NCBI GenBank assembly: GCA_035528065.1
Contig: DATKZH010000247.1
Coordinates: forward strand, 1-64,000
Reading direction: 5' to 3'
Length of the DNA stretch: 64,000 nucleotides
From: DATKZH01 sp035528065
GTDB lineage: Bacteria > Planctomycetota > Planctomycetia > Pirellulales > Thermoguttaceae
Shown here: one piece after another, positions 16,553 through 25,819 of the stretch
How the letters are laid out: each line of letters starts with the position of its first letter
Numbering within the stretch: position 1 is the stretch's first letter
Position numbers and translations under genes: made by a program
Notes under the pieces: model-generated
Databases searched by the model: none
The model's input: the letters and a program-made list of their open reading frames with translations, nothing else
What the model was told of the DNA's origin: nothing

Positions 16553-19500
16553 ATGGCTCGCGCGGAGGTCGCCACAGGTGCGTCGGACCGGCTGATGGAG
16601 CTGGTCGGATGCTTGGAACAGCATCAGGGCTTCGCCGAGGTCGTCGCCAGCTTGAAGGCCGGGCATGCGGGGACTTTGGACGGAGTCTGGGGATCATCGT
16701 GCGCGCTCTGTGCGGCCGCGCTTGCGCAACATGCGCCCGCCTCGCTGGTAATCGTCTGCCCTCAGATCGCCCAAACCGACCATTTTGTCGACGATCTGGC
16801 GCTGTTCACCGCGCTGACGCCGGAGAGCTTCGCTGCCTGGGAATCGCTTCCCAGCGAACGCGTGATCCACGACGAGGTGTTCGGCGACCGCGTGCGGCTG
16901 TTGAAGCTGCTCGAGGGGCCCGATCCGCCGCGACTTCTGATTACCAGCGTGCAGAGCCTGCTCGAGCCGGTGCCCGACCGGGGGACGCTCCGGCGGCAGA
17001 CCCGCTTGCTTCGGGTGGGCGACCAGGTGGAGATCGAGGGGCTGTCGCGATGGCTCGTGGAGAACGGTTTTCACAACACGTCGGCCGTGGAGCTGCCGGG
17101 TGAGTTTGCCCCGCGGGGCGGGATCGTGGACATCTTCGCCCCCGACTGGTACGACCCAGTCCGCGTGGAGTTCTTCGGGGATGAGGTCGAGTCGATCCGC
17201 CGCTTCGAGATCTCCAGCCAACGGAGCCTGACCACGCTGGATTCAGTCGAGCTGACGATGCTCGACCCGAGTTCCAAGCACCGGGGGCATCTGGCCGACT
17301 ACCTGCCGGCGGGAAGCTGGTTTCTCTTGGTCGAGCCGGACCTACTGGAAGAGCAGGGCCGGCACTATCTGGAGCGGCTCGACCGGCCGCAGGACTTGCA
17401 CAGCGTCGCCGGCGTGATGGAGCGGGTGCTCCGGTTCCCCTCGGTCACCGCCTCGGCCGTGGCCCGTAGCTCGCTGGAGGCGACCTGTCAGCTCAAGATC
17501 GAATCGGTCGAGCGGTTCAGCGGCGACATCCAGAAGGTCCGCGAGGAGCTGGACACGGCGGGTCGCGACCAGGACGTGTTCGTCGTCTGCCAGACCGAGG
17601 CCGAGGTGCGCCGACTCCAGGAGGTTTTCGGCAACACCGAGCTGGCCCGCCGCGGGAGGCTCCATTGGCCCATCGGGAGCCTGGCTCGGGGCTTCCGCCT
17701 CGTGCCCGAGGCCGTGGCCGTGTTGAGCGCGGGCGAGCTATTCTGTCGTGCGGACCTTCGTCGGCCGGCGCGGCGTCGGCTGGGCCGGGTGATCGACAGC
17801 TTCCTGGAGCTTCGCGAGGGCGACCTGGTGGTCCACGTGGCCCACGGAATCGCCCGGTATCGCGGGATGAAGCTCTTGGAGAAGGACCGCCAGGTCGAAG
17901 AGCACCTCGTGCTGGAGTTTCAGGAGGGGACGAAGCTCTACGTTCCCAGCTCCAAGATCTCCCTGGTGCAGAAATACGTCGGCGGGGCGAAGAGCCGTCC
18001 GAAGCTGGCCAGGATCGGCGGGCGGGTGTGGGGGCGCCAGAAGCAGGCGGTCGAGACCGCGGTCCACGACCTGGCCGCCGAGATGCTCGAATTGCAGGCC
18101 GCCCGGGCCGCCCGGCCCGGGATAGCGTTCCCCCACGACACCGAGTGGCAACAGGAGTTCGACGCCTCCTTCCCCTTCCACGAAACGCCCGACCAGTCGA
18201 CCACCATGGAGGCCATCCGGGGCGACATGGCGCAACCGCGGCCCATGGACCGGCTCCTCTGCGGCGACGTCGGTTTCGGGAAGACCGAGCTGGCGATGCG
18301 GGCGACGTTCAAGGCGGTCGACGCGGGCTATCAGGTCGCCGTTCTGGTGCCGACCACGGTCCTGGCCGAGCAGCACCTCCGTACGTTCTCCGGCCGGATG
18401 GCCGCGTTCCCCTTCGAGATCGCCGTGCTCTCCCGGTTCGCCAGTCGCAAGGAGCAGCACGAAATCGTCGAGCGCCTGGCCGACGGGGCGGTCGACGTGG
18501 TGATCGGCACCCATCGACTGGTCTCCGGCGACGTCCGGTTCCACAACCTCGGGCTGGTGATCATCGACGAGGAGCAGCGCTTCGGCGTGGAGGTCAAGGA
18601 ACGGCTCAAGACCTTGCGGCGGACCGTCGACGTGTTGACGATGACCGCCACGCCCATCCCTCGGACCCTCCACATGTCGCTCTTGGGGCTGCGCGACATC
18701 TCCAACCTGGAGACGCCGCCCGAGGATCGTCTCGCCGTGGAAACCCGGGTCACGCGGTTCAACCCCGAGTTGATCCGACACGCGGTCCTGCGGGAGCTGA
18801 ACCGCAACGGGCAGGTCTTCTTCGTGCACAATCGGGTGGCCGATATCGAGGTCCTGGCCACCAAGCTCCGGCAGATCGTTCCCGAGGCATCGCTCCGAGT
18901 CGGTCACGCCCAGATGCCCGAGCATCGGCTCGAACGGGTGATGATCGATTTCGTCAACCGCCGTTTCGACGTGCTGCTGAGCACGACGATCGTCGAGAGC
19001 GGGCTGGACATCCCCAACGTCAACACGATTTTCATCGACGAGGCGGACCGCTACGGGCTGGCCGATTTGCACCAGCTTCGGGGGCGCGTGGGCCGCTACA
19101 AGCACCGGGCCTACTGCTACCTGTTGATCGATCCCAACAAGCACATCACCCCCAGCGCCGCCCGGCGGCTCAGGGCGGTCGAGGAGTTCAGCGACCTGGG
19201 CGCCGGCTTCGCCCTGGCCATGCGCGACCTGGAGATCCGCGGGGCCGGGAACATCCTCGGGACCCAGCAGAGCGGCCACATCGCCTTGATCGGCTACGAG
19301 CTCTACTGCCAACTCTTGGAGCAGTCCGTGCGCCGGCTCAAGCGGCTGCCGCCGAGGACGTCGATCGACGTGGACGTGGACCTGCCGTGCGAGGCGTATG
19401 TTCCGCGGGCGTACGTGCCGGACATGCGCCTGAAGATCGATCTGTACCGCCGGCTCGCCCGGGTCACGACCCCCGCGGAGCTAGACGACTTCCGGGCGGA

Positions 19501-19786
19501 GCTGGACGACCGCTTTGGCCCCCCGCCGCCGTCGATGGAGCTTTTGCTGGCGCTGGCCGATCTGCGGATTGCCGCGCACCGGTGGGGGATCGACTCGATC
19601 CGCTTGGAGGATCGCTACGTGGTCTTCGGCTACACGGCGCCCCGATTGATCCGCCAGTTGAGCAAGGCGTCGGGGGATCGGCTGAGGGTCGCGGACGAGC
19701 GGACGGCGTATCTTCCTTTGGAGGAAGGAGTTGCGCAGCCGGAGCAGATCTTCGGGCGGGTCAAATCGCTGTTGCAGTCGGGATGA
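16553..19786 (+). CDS. mfd: Transcription-repair coupling factor
   Basis: Mfd removes RNA polymerase stalled at DNA lesions and recruits the UvrA/B nucleotide-excision machinery. The 1077-residue length fits the family. The UvrB-homology region is at the N-terminus (LPGEFAPRGGIVDIF at 182-196). The RNA-polymerase-interacting domain begins near 425 (GDLVVHVAHGIARYRG). The SF2 translocase follows, with Walker A GDVGFGKTE (about 571-579), DEEQ (about 672), TATPIPRT, IVESGLDIP, and QLRGRVGR (motif VI). The C-terminal TRCF domain is present (DLPCEAYVPRAYVPD onward). The ATG at 16553 lies next to a -10-like element. Fully intact. Confidence 0.97.
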   Translation: MARAEVATGASDRLMELVGCLEQHQGFAEVVASLKAGHAGTLDGVWGSSCALCAAALAQHAPASLVIVCPQIAQTDHFVDDLALFTALTPESFAAWESLPSERVIHDEVFGDRVRLLKLLEGPDPPRLLITSVQSLLEPVPDRGTLRRQTRLLRVGDQVEIEGLSRWLVENGFHNTSAVELPGEFAPRGGIVDIFAPDWYDPVRVEFFGDEVESIRRFEISSQRSLTTLDSVELTMLDPSSKHRGHLADYLPAGSWFLLVEPDLLEEQGRHYLERLDRPQDLHSVAGVMERVLRFPSVTASAVARSSLEATCQLKIESVERFSGDIQKVREELDTAGRDQDVFVVCQTEAEVRRLQEVFGNTELARRGRLHWPIGSLARGFRLVPEAVAVLSAGELFCRADLRRPARRRLGRVIDSFLELREGDLVVHVAHGIARYRGMKLLEKDRQVEEHLVLEFQEGTKLYVPSSKISLVQKYVGGAKSRPKLARIGGRVWGRQKQAVETAVHDLAAEMLELQAARAARPGIAFPHDTEWQQEFDASFPFHETPDQSTTMEAIRGDMAQPRPMDRLLCGDVGFGKTELAMRATFKAVDAGYQVAVLVPTTVLAEQHLRTFSGRMAAFPFEIAVLSRFASRKEQHEIVERLADGAVDVVIGTHRLVSGDVRFHNLGLVIIDEEQRFGVEVKERLKTLRRTVDVLTMTATPIPRTLHMSLLGLRDISNLETPPEDRLAVETRVTRFNPELIRHAVLRELNRNGQVFFVHNRVADIEVLATKLRQIVPEASLRVGHAQMPEHRLERVMIDFVNRRFDVLLSTTIVESGLDIPNVNTIFIDEADRYGLADLHQLRGRVGRYKHRAYCYLLIDPNKHITPSAARRLRAVEEFSDLGAGFALAMRDLEIRGAGNILGTQQSGHIALIGYELYCQLLEQSVRRLKRLPPRTSIDVDVDLPCEAYVPRAYVPDMRLKIDLYRRLARVTTPAELDDFRAELDDRFGPPPPSMELLLALADLRIAAHRWGIDSIRLEDRYVVFGYTAPRLIRQLSKASGDRLRVADERTAYLPLEEGVAQPEQIFGRVKSLLQSG

Positions 19787-19801
19787 GCTACTCATTATAA
19801 T
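19772..19801 (+). promoter_or_regulatory. Promoter for peptidyl-prolyl isomerase gene
   Basis: TTGCAG (19772-19777), an 18-nt spacer and TATAAT (19796-19801) overlap the last codons of mfd. Transcription would begin near 19808, giving a leader of about 75 nt that carries a small CCCC/GGGG hairpin. Confidence 0.6.
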
Positions 19802-19882
19802 CCCGCCCCCTATCGGGGTTCGCTCTTCCGCCCATCCCGCACTACCCGTCGGCGGGTCACCCTGCTTCCCGGAGTCGGTCTC

Positions 19883-21952
19883 GTGCAGCGGCAACTCTAC
19901 CCGGCCCTGTTGTTGATCACGATCGCCCTGGCGGCGGCCGTCTACTTGCGGCCCACGGTAGGCGAGGAACTGATGGCCCTGGCGGGGGCCCGGGGCGGCC
20001 AAACCACCGGGTCCTACGGGCAGGTCGGGTCCGGTGGATCCATTGGGCTCCCGGCGCGGGCGACGGTCTTCTCGGGAGGGCTCCCTGCCGCGTCGTCGCA
20101 ACGCTACCCGAATGCGCAGTCCGCGCCGTGGCCCGTGGCGGGGTCGGGCGAGGCGTTTGCCGGCGACGTGCCGGCCGGCTCGACTTCGCTTTCGCCGTCC
20201 TACCCCGAAGCGGGCAGGGAGGGAGGTTGGCCTCGGTCGAGATTTGGGTATTCCGATCAACCACCGGTTGACCCCTGGACGGAGACTCCGCCACCGGAGT
20301 ACGAGGCCGGACGATGGTCGAATCCCCTGCCGGGCAATGAGGCGGCTCGTACGCCCGCGGGCCCGTCCTACCCGATTGCCGGGGACGCCGGAAACGGTCC
20401 TCCGCCCGGCCCGACGCCTGGTCCTGACCCCACGTCCGGTGGCGCTGCCCAAGCCTGGGGCGATGTCGATCCCGTCGGTCGCTACCCCACGGCCGGCTCT
20501 CCATCGGTCCCCACCCATTCGGAGCGGCCAACCCGCCCGACGGACCCAGGCACGTCCTACGGCGAGCCGTCGCCGTCGTATTCCGGTCCGCCGGTTCCTT
20601 ATCCCGATCCACCCAGCTATCCGCCCTACGCCGGTCCGCCCGACTACGGCCCCAACGCGGCTCAGCCCGATTTCGGACCAAGTGCCGCGGAGCGCGATTA
20701 CCGACCCGATGCCGTTCGGCCCAACGACGGACCGAGCGTCGCTGGGCAAGACTACCGTCCCAACGTCGCCGAGCCCAATTTCCGCCCACGCGTCGCGGAG
20801 CCCAACTACGGGCCAAACGCGGGGCGAAACGTCGCTGGGACGGGCTACGGCCCCCCACCGGGCCGGCCTTACGACGGCCCCCCCGTCACCTCGCCGAGGC
20901 CGGGCCAGACGCAACTTGGCGCGGCTCCGCCCGCGATCCCCGAAGCCAAGCTCTGTGAGGGGGCCCGGGTCCTTGCCTGGGTTGGCGACGACGTGATCCT
21001 CGCCAGCGAGGTGATGCCGGCCTACGAGGAAATCATGAGTCGAATTCCCGAAAGCCAACTGGCTGGGCGTCCGCAGAGTCGCGTGGAGATCGAGAAGAAA
21101 GCGTTGATCGCAAAGCTCCTGGACGAGCGCATCCAGACCAGCCTCATCTACCAAGAGGCCAAGCGGACGATCCCCGAGGAGGGACTCCCCGAAATCAAGC
21201 GCAAGATCGCCAAGTACTTCGAGGAAGAAGAACTCCCCAAGCGAATGGAGAAAGCCGGTGCGAGCTCGCGGCGCGAGTTGGACGAGAAGCTCCGCACCAT
21301 CGGCAGCTCCATCGAGCGTGCGAAGCGGGCATTCGTCCAGCAGTCCTTGGCCGCCGAGTGGCTGCGGCAGCAGAACGGCACCGAGCCCAAAATCTCCCAC
21401 GAAGAGATGCTCGACTACTACCGGGAGCACGTGGCCGACTTCGAGACCCCGGCCCGGGCCCGCTGGGAGAAGCTGACGGTCCGCAAGCCGCGGTACGGCG
21501 ACCCGAGGGAAGCCCGATCGAGGCTGGCTCAGATGGGCAATCAGGTCATGCAGGGCATGTCCGCAGCCGACGTCCTCAAGACGCAACCCCAGGGAGACCT
21601 GGAATGTGAAGGCGGCGTGCAGGGCTGGGTCACGAAGGACAGTCTCGAAATCCCCAAGAGCCTGGAGGAAGCCATCTTCGGCCTGCCCGTGGGGAAACCC
21701 AGCCAGATCTTCGAAGGGGGAGACGGCTTCCACATCGTCCGCGTGTTGGAACGCGAGGAATTCAAGCGAACGCAGTTCGAGGACTCGGAAATCCAGAAGC
21801 AGATCCGCGAGAAGCTCCGGAACCTTCGCCGCCAGGAGCAAACGGAGGACTATCTGGCTCGGCTCCGAAAAGAGATCCCCGTACGGACGGTCTTCGACGA
21901 CGACCCCGAGCTGGCCGAGCTCCGCCGTCAGATGGCTACGTCGCGGAAGTGA
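19883..21952 (+). CDS. Membrane-anchored parvulin-type peptidyl-prolyl isomerase with Pro-rich linker
   Basis: This 689-residue envelope chaperone has an N-terminal membrane anchor (5-22, LYPALLLITIALAAAVYL). A Pro/Gly/Tyr-rich linker of about 330 residues follows. Residues 253-315 of the linker are seven 9-residue repeats of the form [PRQ]-[DN]-[YFD]-[GR]-P-x-[AV]-x-x. From about 355 on it resembles SurA: an N-terminal helical part (a start like VLAWVGDDVILASEV, then long charged helices) and a PpiC/rotamase-like domain (about 530-650: VQGWVTKDSLEIPKSLEEAI, GDGFHIVRVLE). It probably helps fold outer-membrane proteins. The GTG start at 19883 has GGAG 8 nt upstream. The rotamase core is divergent, so chaperone activity may dominate over isomerase activity. 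Confidence 0.82.
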   Translation: MQRQLYPALLLITIALAAAVYLRPTVGEELMALAGARGGQTTGSYGQVGSGGSIGLPARATVFSGGLPAASSQRYPNAQSAPWPVAGSGEAFAGDVPAGSTSLSPSYPEAGREGGWPRSRFGYSDQPPVDPWTETPPPEYEAGRWSNPLPGNEAARTPAGPSYPIAGDAGNGPPPGPTPGPDPTSGGAAQAWGDVDPVGRYPTAGSPSVPTHSERPTRPTDPGTSYGEPSPSYSGPPVPYPDPPSYPPYAGPPDYGPNAAQPDFGPSAAERDYRPDAVRPNDGPSVAGQDYRPNVAEPNFRPRVAEPNYGPNAGRNVAGTGYGPPPGRPYDGPPVTSPRPGQTQLGAAPPAIPEAKLCEGARVLAWVGDDVILASEVMPAYEEIMSRIPESQLAGRPQSRVEIEKKALIAKLLDERIQTSLIYQEAKRTIPEEGLPEIKRKIAKYFEEEELPKRMEKAGASSRRELDEKLRTIGSSIERAKRAFVQQSLAAEWLRQQNGTEPKISHEEMLDYYREHVADFETPARARWEKLTVRKPRYGDPREARSRLAQMGNQVMQGMSAADVLKTQPQGDLECEGGVQGWVTKDSLEIPKSLEEAIFGLPVGKPSQIFEGGDGFHIVRVLEREEFKRTQFEDSEIQKQIREKLRNLRRQEQTEDYLARLRKEIPVRTVFDDDPELAELRRQMATSRK
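20639..20827. repeat. Seven 27-bp in-frame repeats in the isomerase linker
   Basis: The DNA encodes seven consecutive 9-residue units (for example PDYGPNAAQ, PDFGPSAAE, PNFRPRVAE). Units are degenerate but strictly in phase, typical of an expanding, tolerance-driven linker. Confidence 0.75.
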
Positions 21953-22178
21953 TCGCACCTCGCGCTTGGGGGTTGTGCGACGTAACGTGCTGCGGTAGCC
22001 CGTATCGTTCGGTCGACGGCGTGCCTCCGGCGGCGATCGAGCACGGGGGGCCCCTCATACCCGCTCCCTGAAGCACCTGTGGATCTCCCCGCGGTGCACT
22101 GCTGCCGGTGGCGCACCGGGCAAGTCTGCGCCCGTCCCGGCATCCTTTCCCTCCTTTCACACGTCGTTCGTGGGACCC

Positions 22179-22206
22179 TTGATGGATGCCCGGCCAACGC
22201 TATAAT
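22179..22206 (+). promoter_or_regulatory. Promoter for pdxJ
   Basis: TTGATG (22179-22184), a 16-nt spacer and a perfect TATAAT (22201-22206) lie just upstream of pdxJ. Transcription would begin near 22213, leaving a leader of about 22 nt with the GAGG ribosome site. Confidence 0.65.
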
Positions 22207-22234
22207 CACGCCTTGGCAGACACGAGGAAACGAC

Positions 22235-22948
22235 ATGCCCGAGCTCGGCGTCAATATCGATCACGTGGCCACGGTCCGGCAGGCCCGGCAGACCTACGAG
22301 CCGGACCCGGTCTGGGCCGCAGCGCTCGCGGAATTGGGGGGCGCTGATTGTATCACGCTGCACCTCCGCGAGGACCGCCGCCATATCCAGGATCGCGACC
22401 TCCAGATCCTTCGCGAGACGGTCACCGTCAATCTGAACCTGGAGATGGCCTGCGAAGCGGAAGTGGTCGAGATCGCCTGCCGGACCAAGCCGGATCAGGC
22501 CACCCTCGTGCCCGAGCGCCGCGAAGAGGTCACCACCGAGGGCGGTCTGGCCGTCGTGGGCCAAGAGGACCGCGTCGCGGAGGTCATCCGTCGGCTCCAC
22601 GACGCGGGCATCTCCGTAAGCCTCTTCCTCGACCCCGACCCCAAGCAGATTGAGGCGGGCGCCGAGATGGGCGCCGACGCCGTCGAGCTGCACACCGGCC
22701 AGTACGCCCTGGCCAAGCCGGGCCCGGAGCAACAGAAGGAGCTGGAGAACCTGCGCGCGGCCGGGGCCGTGGTCTCCGGCTGCGGCATGGCCTTGCACGC
22801 AGGGCACGGGCTGACCTATCGGAACGTCGTCCCGGTGGCCTCCATCGACCGGATGCACGAGCTGAACATCGGCCACAGCATCGTCGCCCGGGCGATCATG
22901 GTCGGGTTCGAGCAGGCCGTGCGGGAAATGAAAAGGCTGGTTTCGTAA
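22235..22948 (+). CDS. pdxJ: Pyridoxine 5'-phosphate synthase
   Basis: PdxJ condenses 1-deoxy-D-xylulose 5-phosphate with the 3-amino-2-oxopropyl phosphate made by PdxA, giving pyridoxine 5'-phosphate in the DXP-dependent vitamin B6 route. The 237-residue protein shows the family signature LGVNIDHVATVRQAR (4-18), then HLREDRRHIQD, NLNLEMA, LVPERREEVTTEGG, ELHTGQYA and GHGLTYRNV. These are the phosphate-binding and catalytic loops of its TIM barrel. The start at 22235 has GAGG 7 nt upstream. dapA follows on the same strand after a repeat-rich gap. Length and motifs are canonical. Confidence 0.97.
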   Translation: MPELGVNIDHVATVRQARQTYEPDPVWAAALAELGGADCITLHLREDRRHIQDRDLQILRETVTVNLNLEMACEAEVVEIACRTKPDQATLVPERREEVTTEGGLAVVGQEDRVAEVIRRLHDAGISVSLFLDPDPKQIEAGAEMGADAVELHTGQYALAKPGPEQQKELENLRAAGAVVSGCGMALHAGHGLTYRNVVPVASIDRMHELNIGHSIVARAIMVGFEQAVREMKRLVS

Positions 22949-23160
22949 AGGGTTGAGGGTTGAAAGTTGAGGGTTGAAAGTTGAGAGTTGAGGGATAAGG
23001 GCTAGACGACGATGGACAGGGGATGACCGTAGGCAGGGGGATTAGGGATCGACGCTGAGGAGAGAGGGCAGTTTTTCTTTACCCGTTCAACCCTCAACCC
23101 TCAACCCTCAACCGTCATCCCTCAACCGTCATCCCTCATCTCTCATCCCTCATCTCCCAC
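22949..23160. repeat. Inverted arrays of GGGTTGA / TCAACCC heptamers
   Basis: The array at 22950-22996 repeats a GGGTTGA-like heptamer (with GTTGAAA variants). The array at 23086-23160 repeats its complement (TCAACCC, then TCATCCC and TCATCTC variants). The two arms lie on either side of about 90 nt and could form a long imperfect stem in RNA or single-stranded DNA between pdxJ and dapA. Confidence 0.7.
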
Positions 23161-23177
23161 ACAGGAGTGGATTTCCT

Positions 23178-24065
23178 ATGGCTACCCGAGCCGAACAATT
23201 CGCCGGTCTCTCCGTGGCGATCATCACGCCTTTTCGCGACGGCCAACTCGACGTCGAGGCCCTCCGCCGGCAGGTCGAGTTTCAAGTCGAAGCGGGCACC
23301 ACCTGCCTGTGCCCGGTGGGCACCACGGGCGAATCGCCCACGCTCTCGCACGACGAGCACGAGCGCGTGGTCGCCGAGGTGGTTCAGGCGGCCGCCGGGC
23401 GCATCAAGGTCATGGCCGGCTCCGGCTCGAACAGCACCCAGGAAGCCCTCCGCCTGACCCGCTTCGCCGCCGAGCACGGCGCCGACGCGGCCCTGGTCGT
23501 CGCCCCCTACTACAACAAACCCACCCAGGAAGGCTTCTACCAACACTACAAAGCCCTGGCCGAAGCGGTCGAGATCCCCATCTGCGTCTACAACATCCCG
23601 GGCCGCACGGGCAAGAATATCGAGCCCGAGACCATCGCCCGGATGGCCGAGCTGCCGGGCATCGCCATGGTCAAAGAGGCCACCGGCTCGATGGACCAGG
23701 CCTCGCAGATCATCGCCACCACCGACCTGACCCTGTTGAGCGGCGACGACAGCCTGACGCTGCCGCTCTTGGCCATCGGCGGGCGCGGCGTGGTCTCCGT
23801 GGTGGGCAACATCGTGCCCCAGGACATGATCGCGATGGTCCGGGCGTTCGAGTCGGGCAACATGGTCGAAGCCCAGCGGTGGCACAAAAAGCTCTTCCCC
23901 CTCTGCCGCGACATGCTCGGCCTGGCTACCAACCCGATCCCGGTGAAGGCCGCCATGCGACTCCTCGGCCGCGACACGGGCGACTTGCGCATGCCGATGA
24001 CGCCGCTTTCGGCGGAGCAGGAGGCCGCGCTGCGGAAGACGCTGGTGGACTACGGGTTGCTGTGA
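23178..24065 (+). CDS. dapA: 4-hydroxy-tetrahydrodipicolinate synthase
   Basis: DapA condenses pyruvate with L-aspartate 4-semialdehyde, the first committed step to lysine and to meso-diaminopimelate. The 295-residue TIM-barrel protein has the Schiff-base Lys in VKEATGSM, the Tyr of YNIPGRTG, GTTGES (pyruvate carboxylate site) and APYYNKPTQEGF. The start has CAGGAG 10 nt upstream. Because planctomycetes were long thought to lack normal peptidoglycan, an intact dapA is consistent with lysine and DAP synthesis in this lineage. Paralogues of this fold also act on other 2-keto acids, but the motifs here are the classical ones. Confidence 0.94.
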   Translation: MATRAEQFAGLSVAIITPFRDGQLDVEALRRQVEFQVEAGTTCLCPVGTTGESPTLSHDEHERVVAEVVQAAAGRIKVMAGSGSNSTQEALRLTRFAAEHGADAALVVAPYYNKPTQEGFYQHYKALAEAVEIPICVYNIPGRTGKNIEPETIARMAELPGIAMVKEATGSMDQASQIIATTDLTLLSGDDSLTLPLLAIGGRGVVSVVGNIVPQDMIAMVRAFESGNMVEAQRWHKKLFPLCRDMLGLATNPIPVKAAMRLLGRDTGDLRMPMTPLSAEQEAALRKTLVDYGLL

Positions 24066-24088
24066 GGAGAGCACGACGCCCAGGCGCT

Positions 24089-25213
24089 ATGCCGAACGTG
24101 CTGCTACTATGCGAATATCCCACGATAAGCGGCGGTGAGCGATCGATGCTCACCACCCTGGACGGAATCCGCGCCGCCGGCATCGAGACGGCCGTGATCG
24201 CGCCGCCGGAGGGGTCGCTGGCCGAAGCGCTTGCCGCCAAGGGCGTCGAGGTGCTGCCCTTCGTCTTCCGCGACGCGGCAGGCAACCGCTTTCCGCAGGA
24301 TCGGCTTCGCGCGGAGTTGGCCCATTTGCTTGGACGGCGGCGACCGGATCTGCTCCACGCCAACAGCCTGGCGATGGGACGCCTGTCGGGCCCAGTCGCT
24401 GCGGACTTCGAGCTGCCGAGCATCGCCCATCTGCGGGACATCGTCCGGCTGAGTGCCCGGGCCGTGGCCGATCTGAACCGGCACTCGCGGCTGTTGGCCG
24501 TCTCGGCGGCGACCCGCGCGTTTCACGTCGCGCAAGGGGTGGCCGCGGAGAAGACCGACGTGCTCTACAACGGCGTGGACCTGAACCGGTTCCAGCCGCG
24601 GCCGAGGTGCGGCTACCTTCACCGAGAGCTTGGGCTTGCGCCTGAGGCAGACCTCGTCGGCACGATCGGCCAGATTTGCCTCCGTAAAGGGCAAGACGTG
24701 TTGGTGCATGCCGCGGCGATCCTGGCCGAGAAGCTGCCCAACGTCCATTTCGTGATCGTCGGCGAGCGCTGGTCCGACAAGCCCGAGTCGCGGCAGTTCG
24801 AGCAAGCGCTGCGTGACGCCGCGACCGACAAGCTCGCCGGCCGGCTGCACTTCCTGGGCCTTCGCAACGACGTGGACCGGGTCCTGAACGAGCTGTCCCT
24901 CTTGGTGCATCCCGCGCGCCAGGAGCCGCTCGGGCGCGTGCTCCTGGAAGCGGCCGCCTCGGGCGTGGCCGTCGTGGCTACCGACGTGGGCGGTACCCGC
25001 GAGATCTTCCCGCCCGACTGCAAAGCCGCCCGGCTCGTGCCCCCCGACGATCCTGACGCGATGGCGGCGGCCGTGTTGGAGTTGATGGGCGACGAAGGGC
25101 TTCGAGCGAGCCTCGCAGCCGCGGCGCGTCGCCGGGCGGAAACGGCTTTCGACGCTGAGCGCACGACCGCGGCGCTGGTGGAGCACTACGGAGAGGTTCT
25201 GGGCAAGAAGTAG
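24089..25213 (+). CDS. GT4-family glycosyltransferase
   Basis: The 374-residue GT-B enzyme transfers a sugar from a nucleotide donor, with retention, to an unidentified acceptor. The N-terminal Rossmann half starts MPNVLLLCEYPTISGGERSM, with the Gly-Gly acceptor loop typical of GT4. The C-terminal half has IGQICLRKGQDVLVHA, a basic phosphate-binding stretch, and the EPLGRVLLEAAASGVAVVATDVGG region holding the EX7E donor motif. There is no membrane segment. The start codon at 24089 lies 23 nt after dapA and the pair may be co-transcribed. It ends only 6 nt from the convergent TOPRIM-like gene. It probably builds a surface polysaccharide or glycolipid. Confidence 0.88.
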   Translation: MPNVLLLCEYPTISGGERSMLTTLDGIRAAGIETAVIAPPEGSLAEALAAKGVEVLPFVFRDAAGNRFPQDRLRAELAHLLGRRRPDLLHANSLAMGRLSGPVAADFELPSIAHLRDIVRLSARAVADLNRHSRLLAVSAATRAFHVAQGVAAEKTDVLYNGVDLNRFQPRPRCGYLHRELGLAPEADLVGTIGQICLRKGQDVLVHAAAILAEKLPNVHFVIVGERWSDKPESRQFEQALRDAATDKLAGRLHFLGLRNDVDRVLNELSLLVHPARQEPLGRVLLEAAASGVAVVATDVGGTREIFPPDCKAARLVPPDDPDAMAAAVLELMGDEGLRASLAAAARRRAETAFDAERTTAALVEHYGEVLGKK

Positions 25214-25219
25214 CCCCGC

Positions 25220-25819
25220 TCACGCTGTTCCGACGTCCGCCCTCCAGCGTCGAAAACACGCATGGATATCCTGGAGGAATTTGCCGAAATCGTCGCCCCG
25301 GCTTGTTGGGGCAAGGTCCATGTTGCGAACGATGTCTTCGGCGTGCTCAATTCCTCCCAGTAGTGGCGTGACGCCAGTCTCCTGCACGGCTTGCAGAAGA
25401 AGCTGTTTGTAACGATCCCGATCGCACTTCTGATCGGGTATTTTGCAGGGGCTGCCAAGAGCCGCCTTGAAGGCCGACGGGTCGAGCAGCATCCATCGCT
25501 CGATATGGGGATCGGGGACGGCGAAGGCAATCCGGTCTTTCACCGGCTCTACAATTCTCTCCAGCTTCTTGCGTCGCCTCGCAAAACCGCAGCAATTCGC
25601 GTCCGTGGCGACGACAACGAGATCCGGCAAGCCCTCCTTGAACTTCACAAGATCCCGGACGTACTGCTCGAGCTCGTTTTCGACCTCACCGAAGCCGCCC
25701 CGTATGGAATACTCTCTGACTTCAACATCAATACCGTATTGAGCAGCGACGCAGCGGAGCAGAGGAACGAGAAACGCACGGTGCCCTTCGTCCTCTCCGA
25801 GGAAGCTGACCCTACGCAT
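25220..25819 (-). CDS. TOPRIM-like partner of adjacent ATPase (DUF4276/RloB-like)
   Basis: The 199-residue protein is translationally coupled to the upstream ATPase: its start lies 8 nt inside the end of that gene. Features fit a small TOPRIM-type nuclease of the RloB/DUF4276 kind. These are an early Glu cluster (LGEDEGHRAFLVPLL, 7-21), a strand followed by an acidic pair (LVVVATDANC, where TOPRIM proteins carry DxD; here D-A-N) and a later P-D-P-H-I-E-R-W-M-L-L segment like the conserved ExW patch of those families. The nuclease role is an inference from motif order, and the acidic set is incomplete. Such ATPase/TOPRIM pairs act in anti-phage defence (OLD, PARIS, Gabija). Confidence 0.65.
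   Translation of the reverse strand: MRRVSFLGEDEGHRAFLVPLLRCVAAQYGIDVEVREYSIRGGFGEVENELEQYVRDLVKFKEGLPDLVVVATDANCCGFARRRKKLERIVEPVKDRIAFAVPDPHIERWMLLDPSAFKAALGSPCKIPDQKCDRDRYKQLLLQAVQETGVTPLLGGIEHAEDIVRNMDLAPTSRGDDFGKFLQDIHACFRRWRADVGTA

Noticed and set aside
17665..19800. Long + strand alternative frame inside mfd
   Set aside because: Mfd has all helicase motifs in its own frame. The alternative reads as Arg/Gly/Pro-rich shadow.
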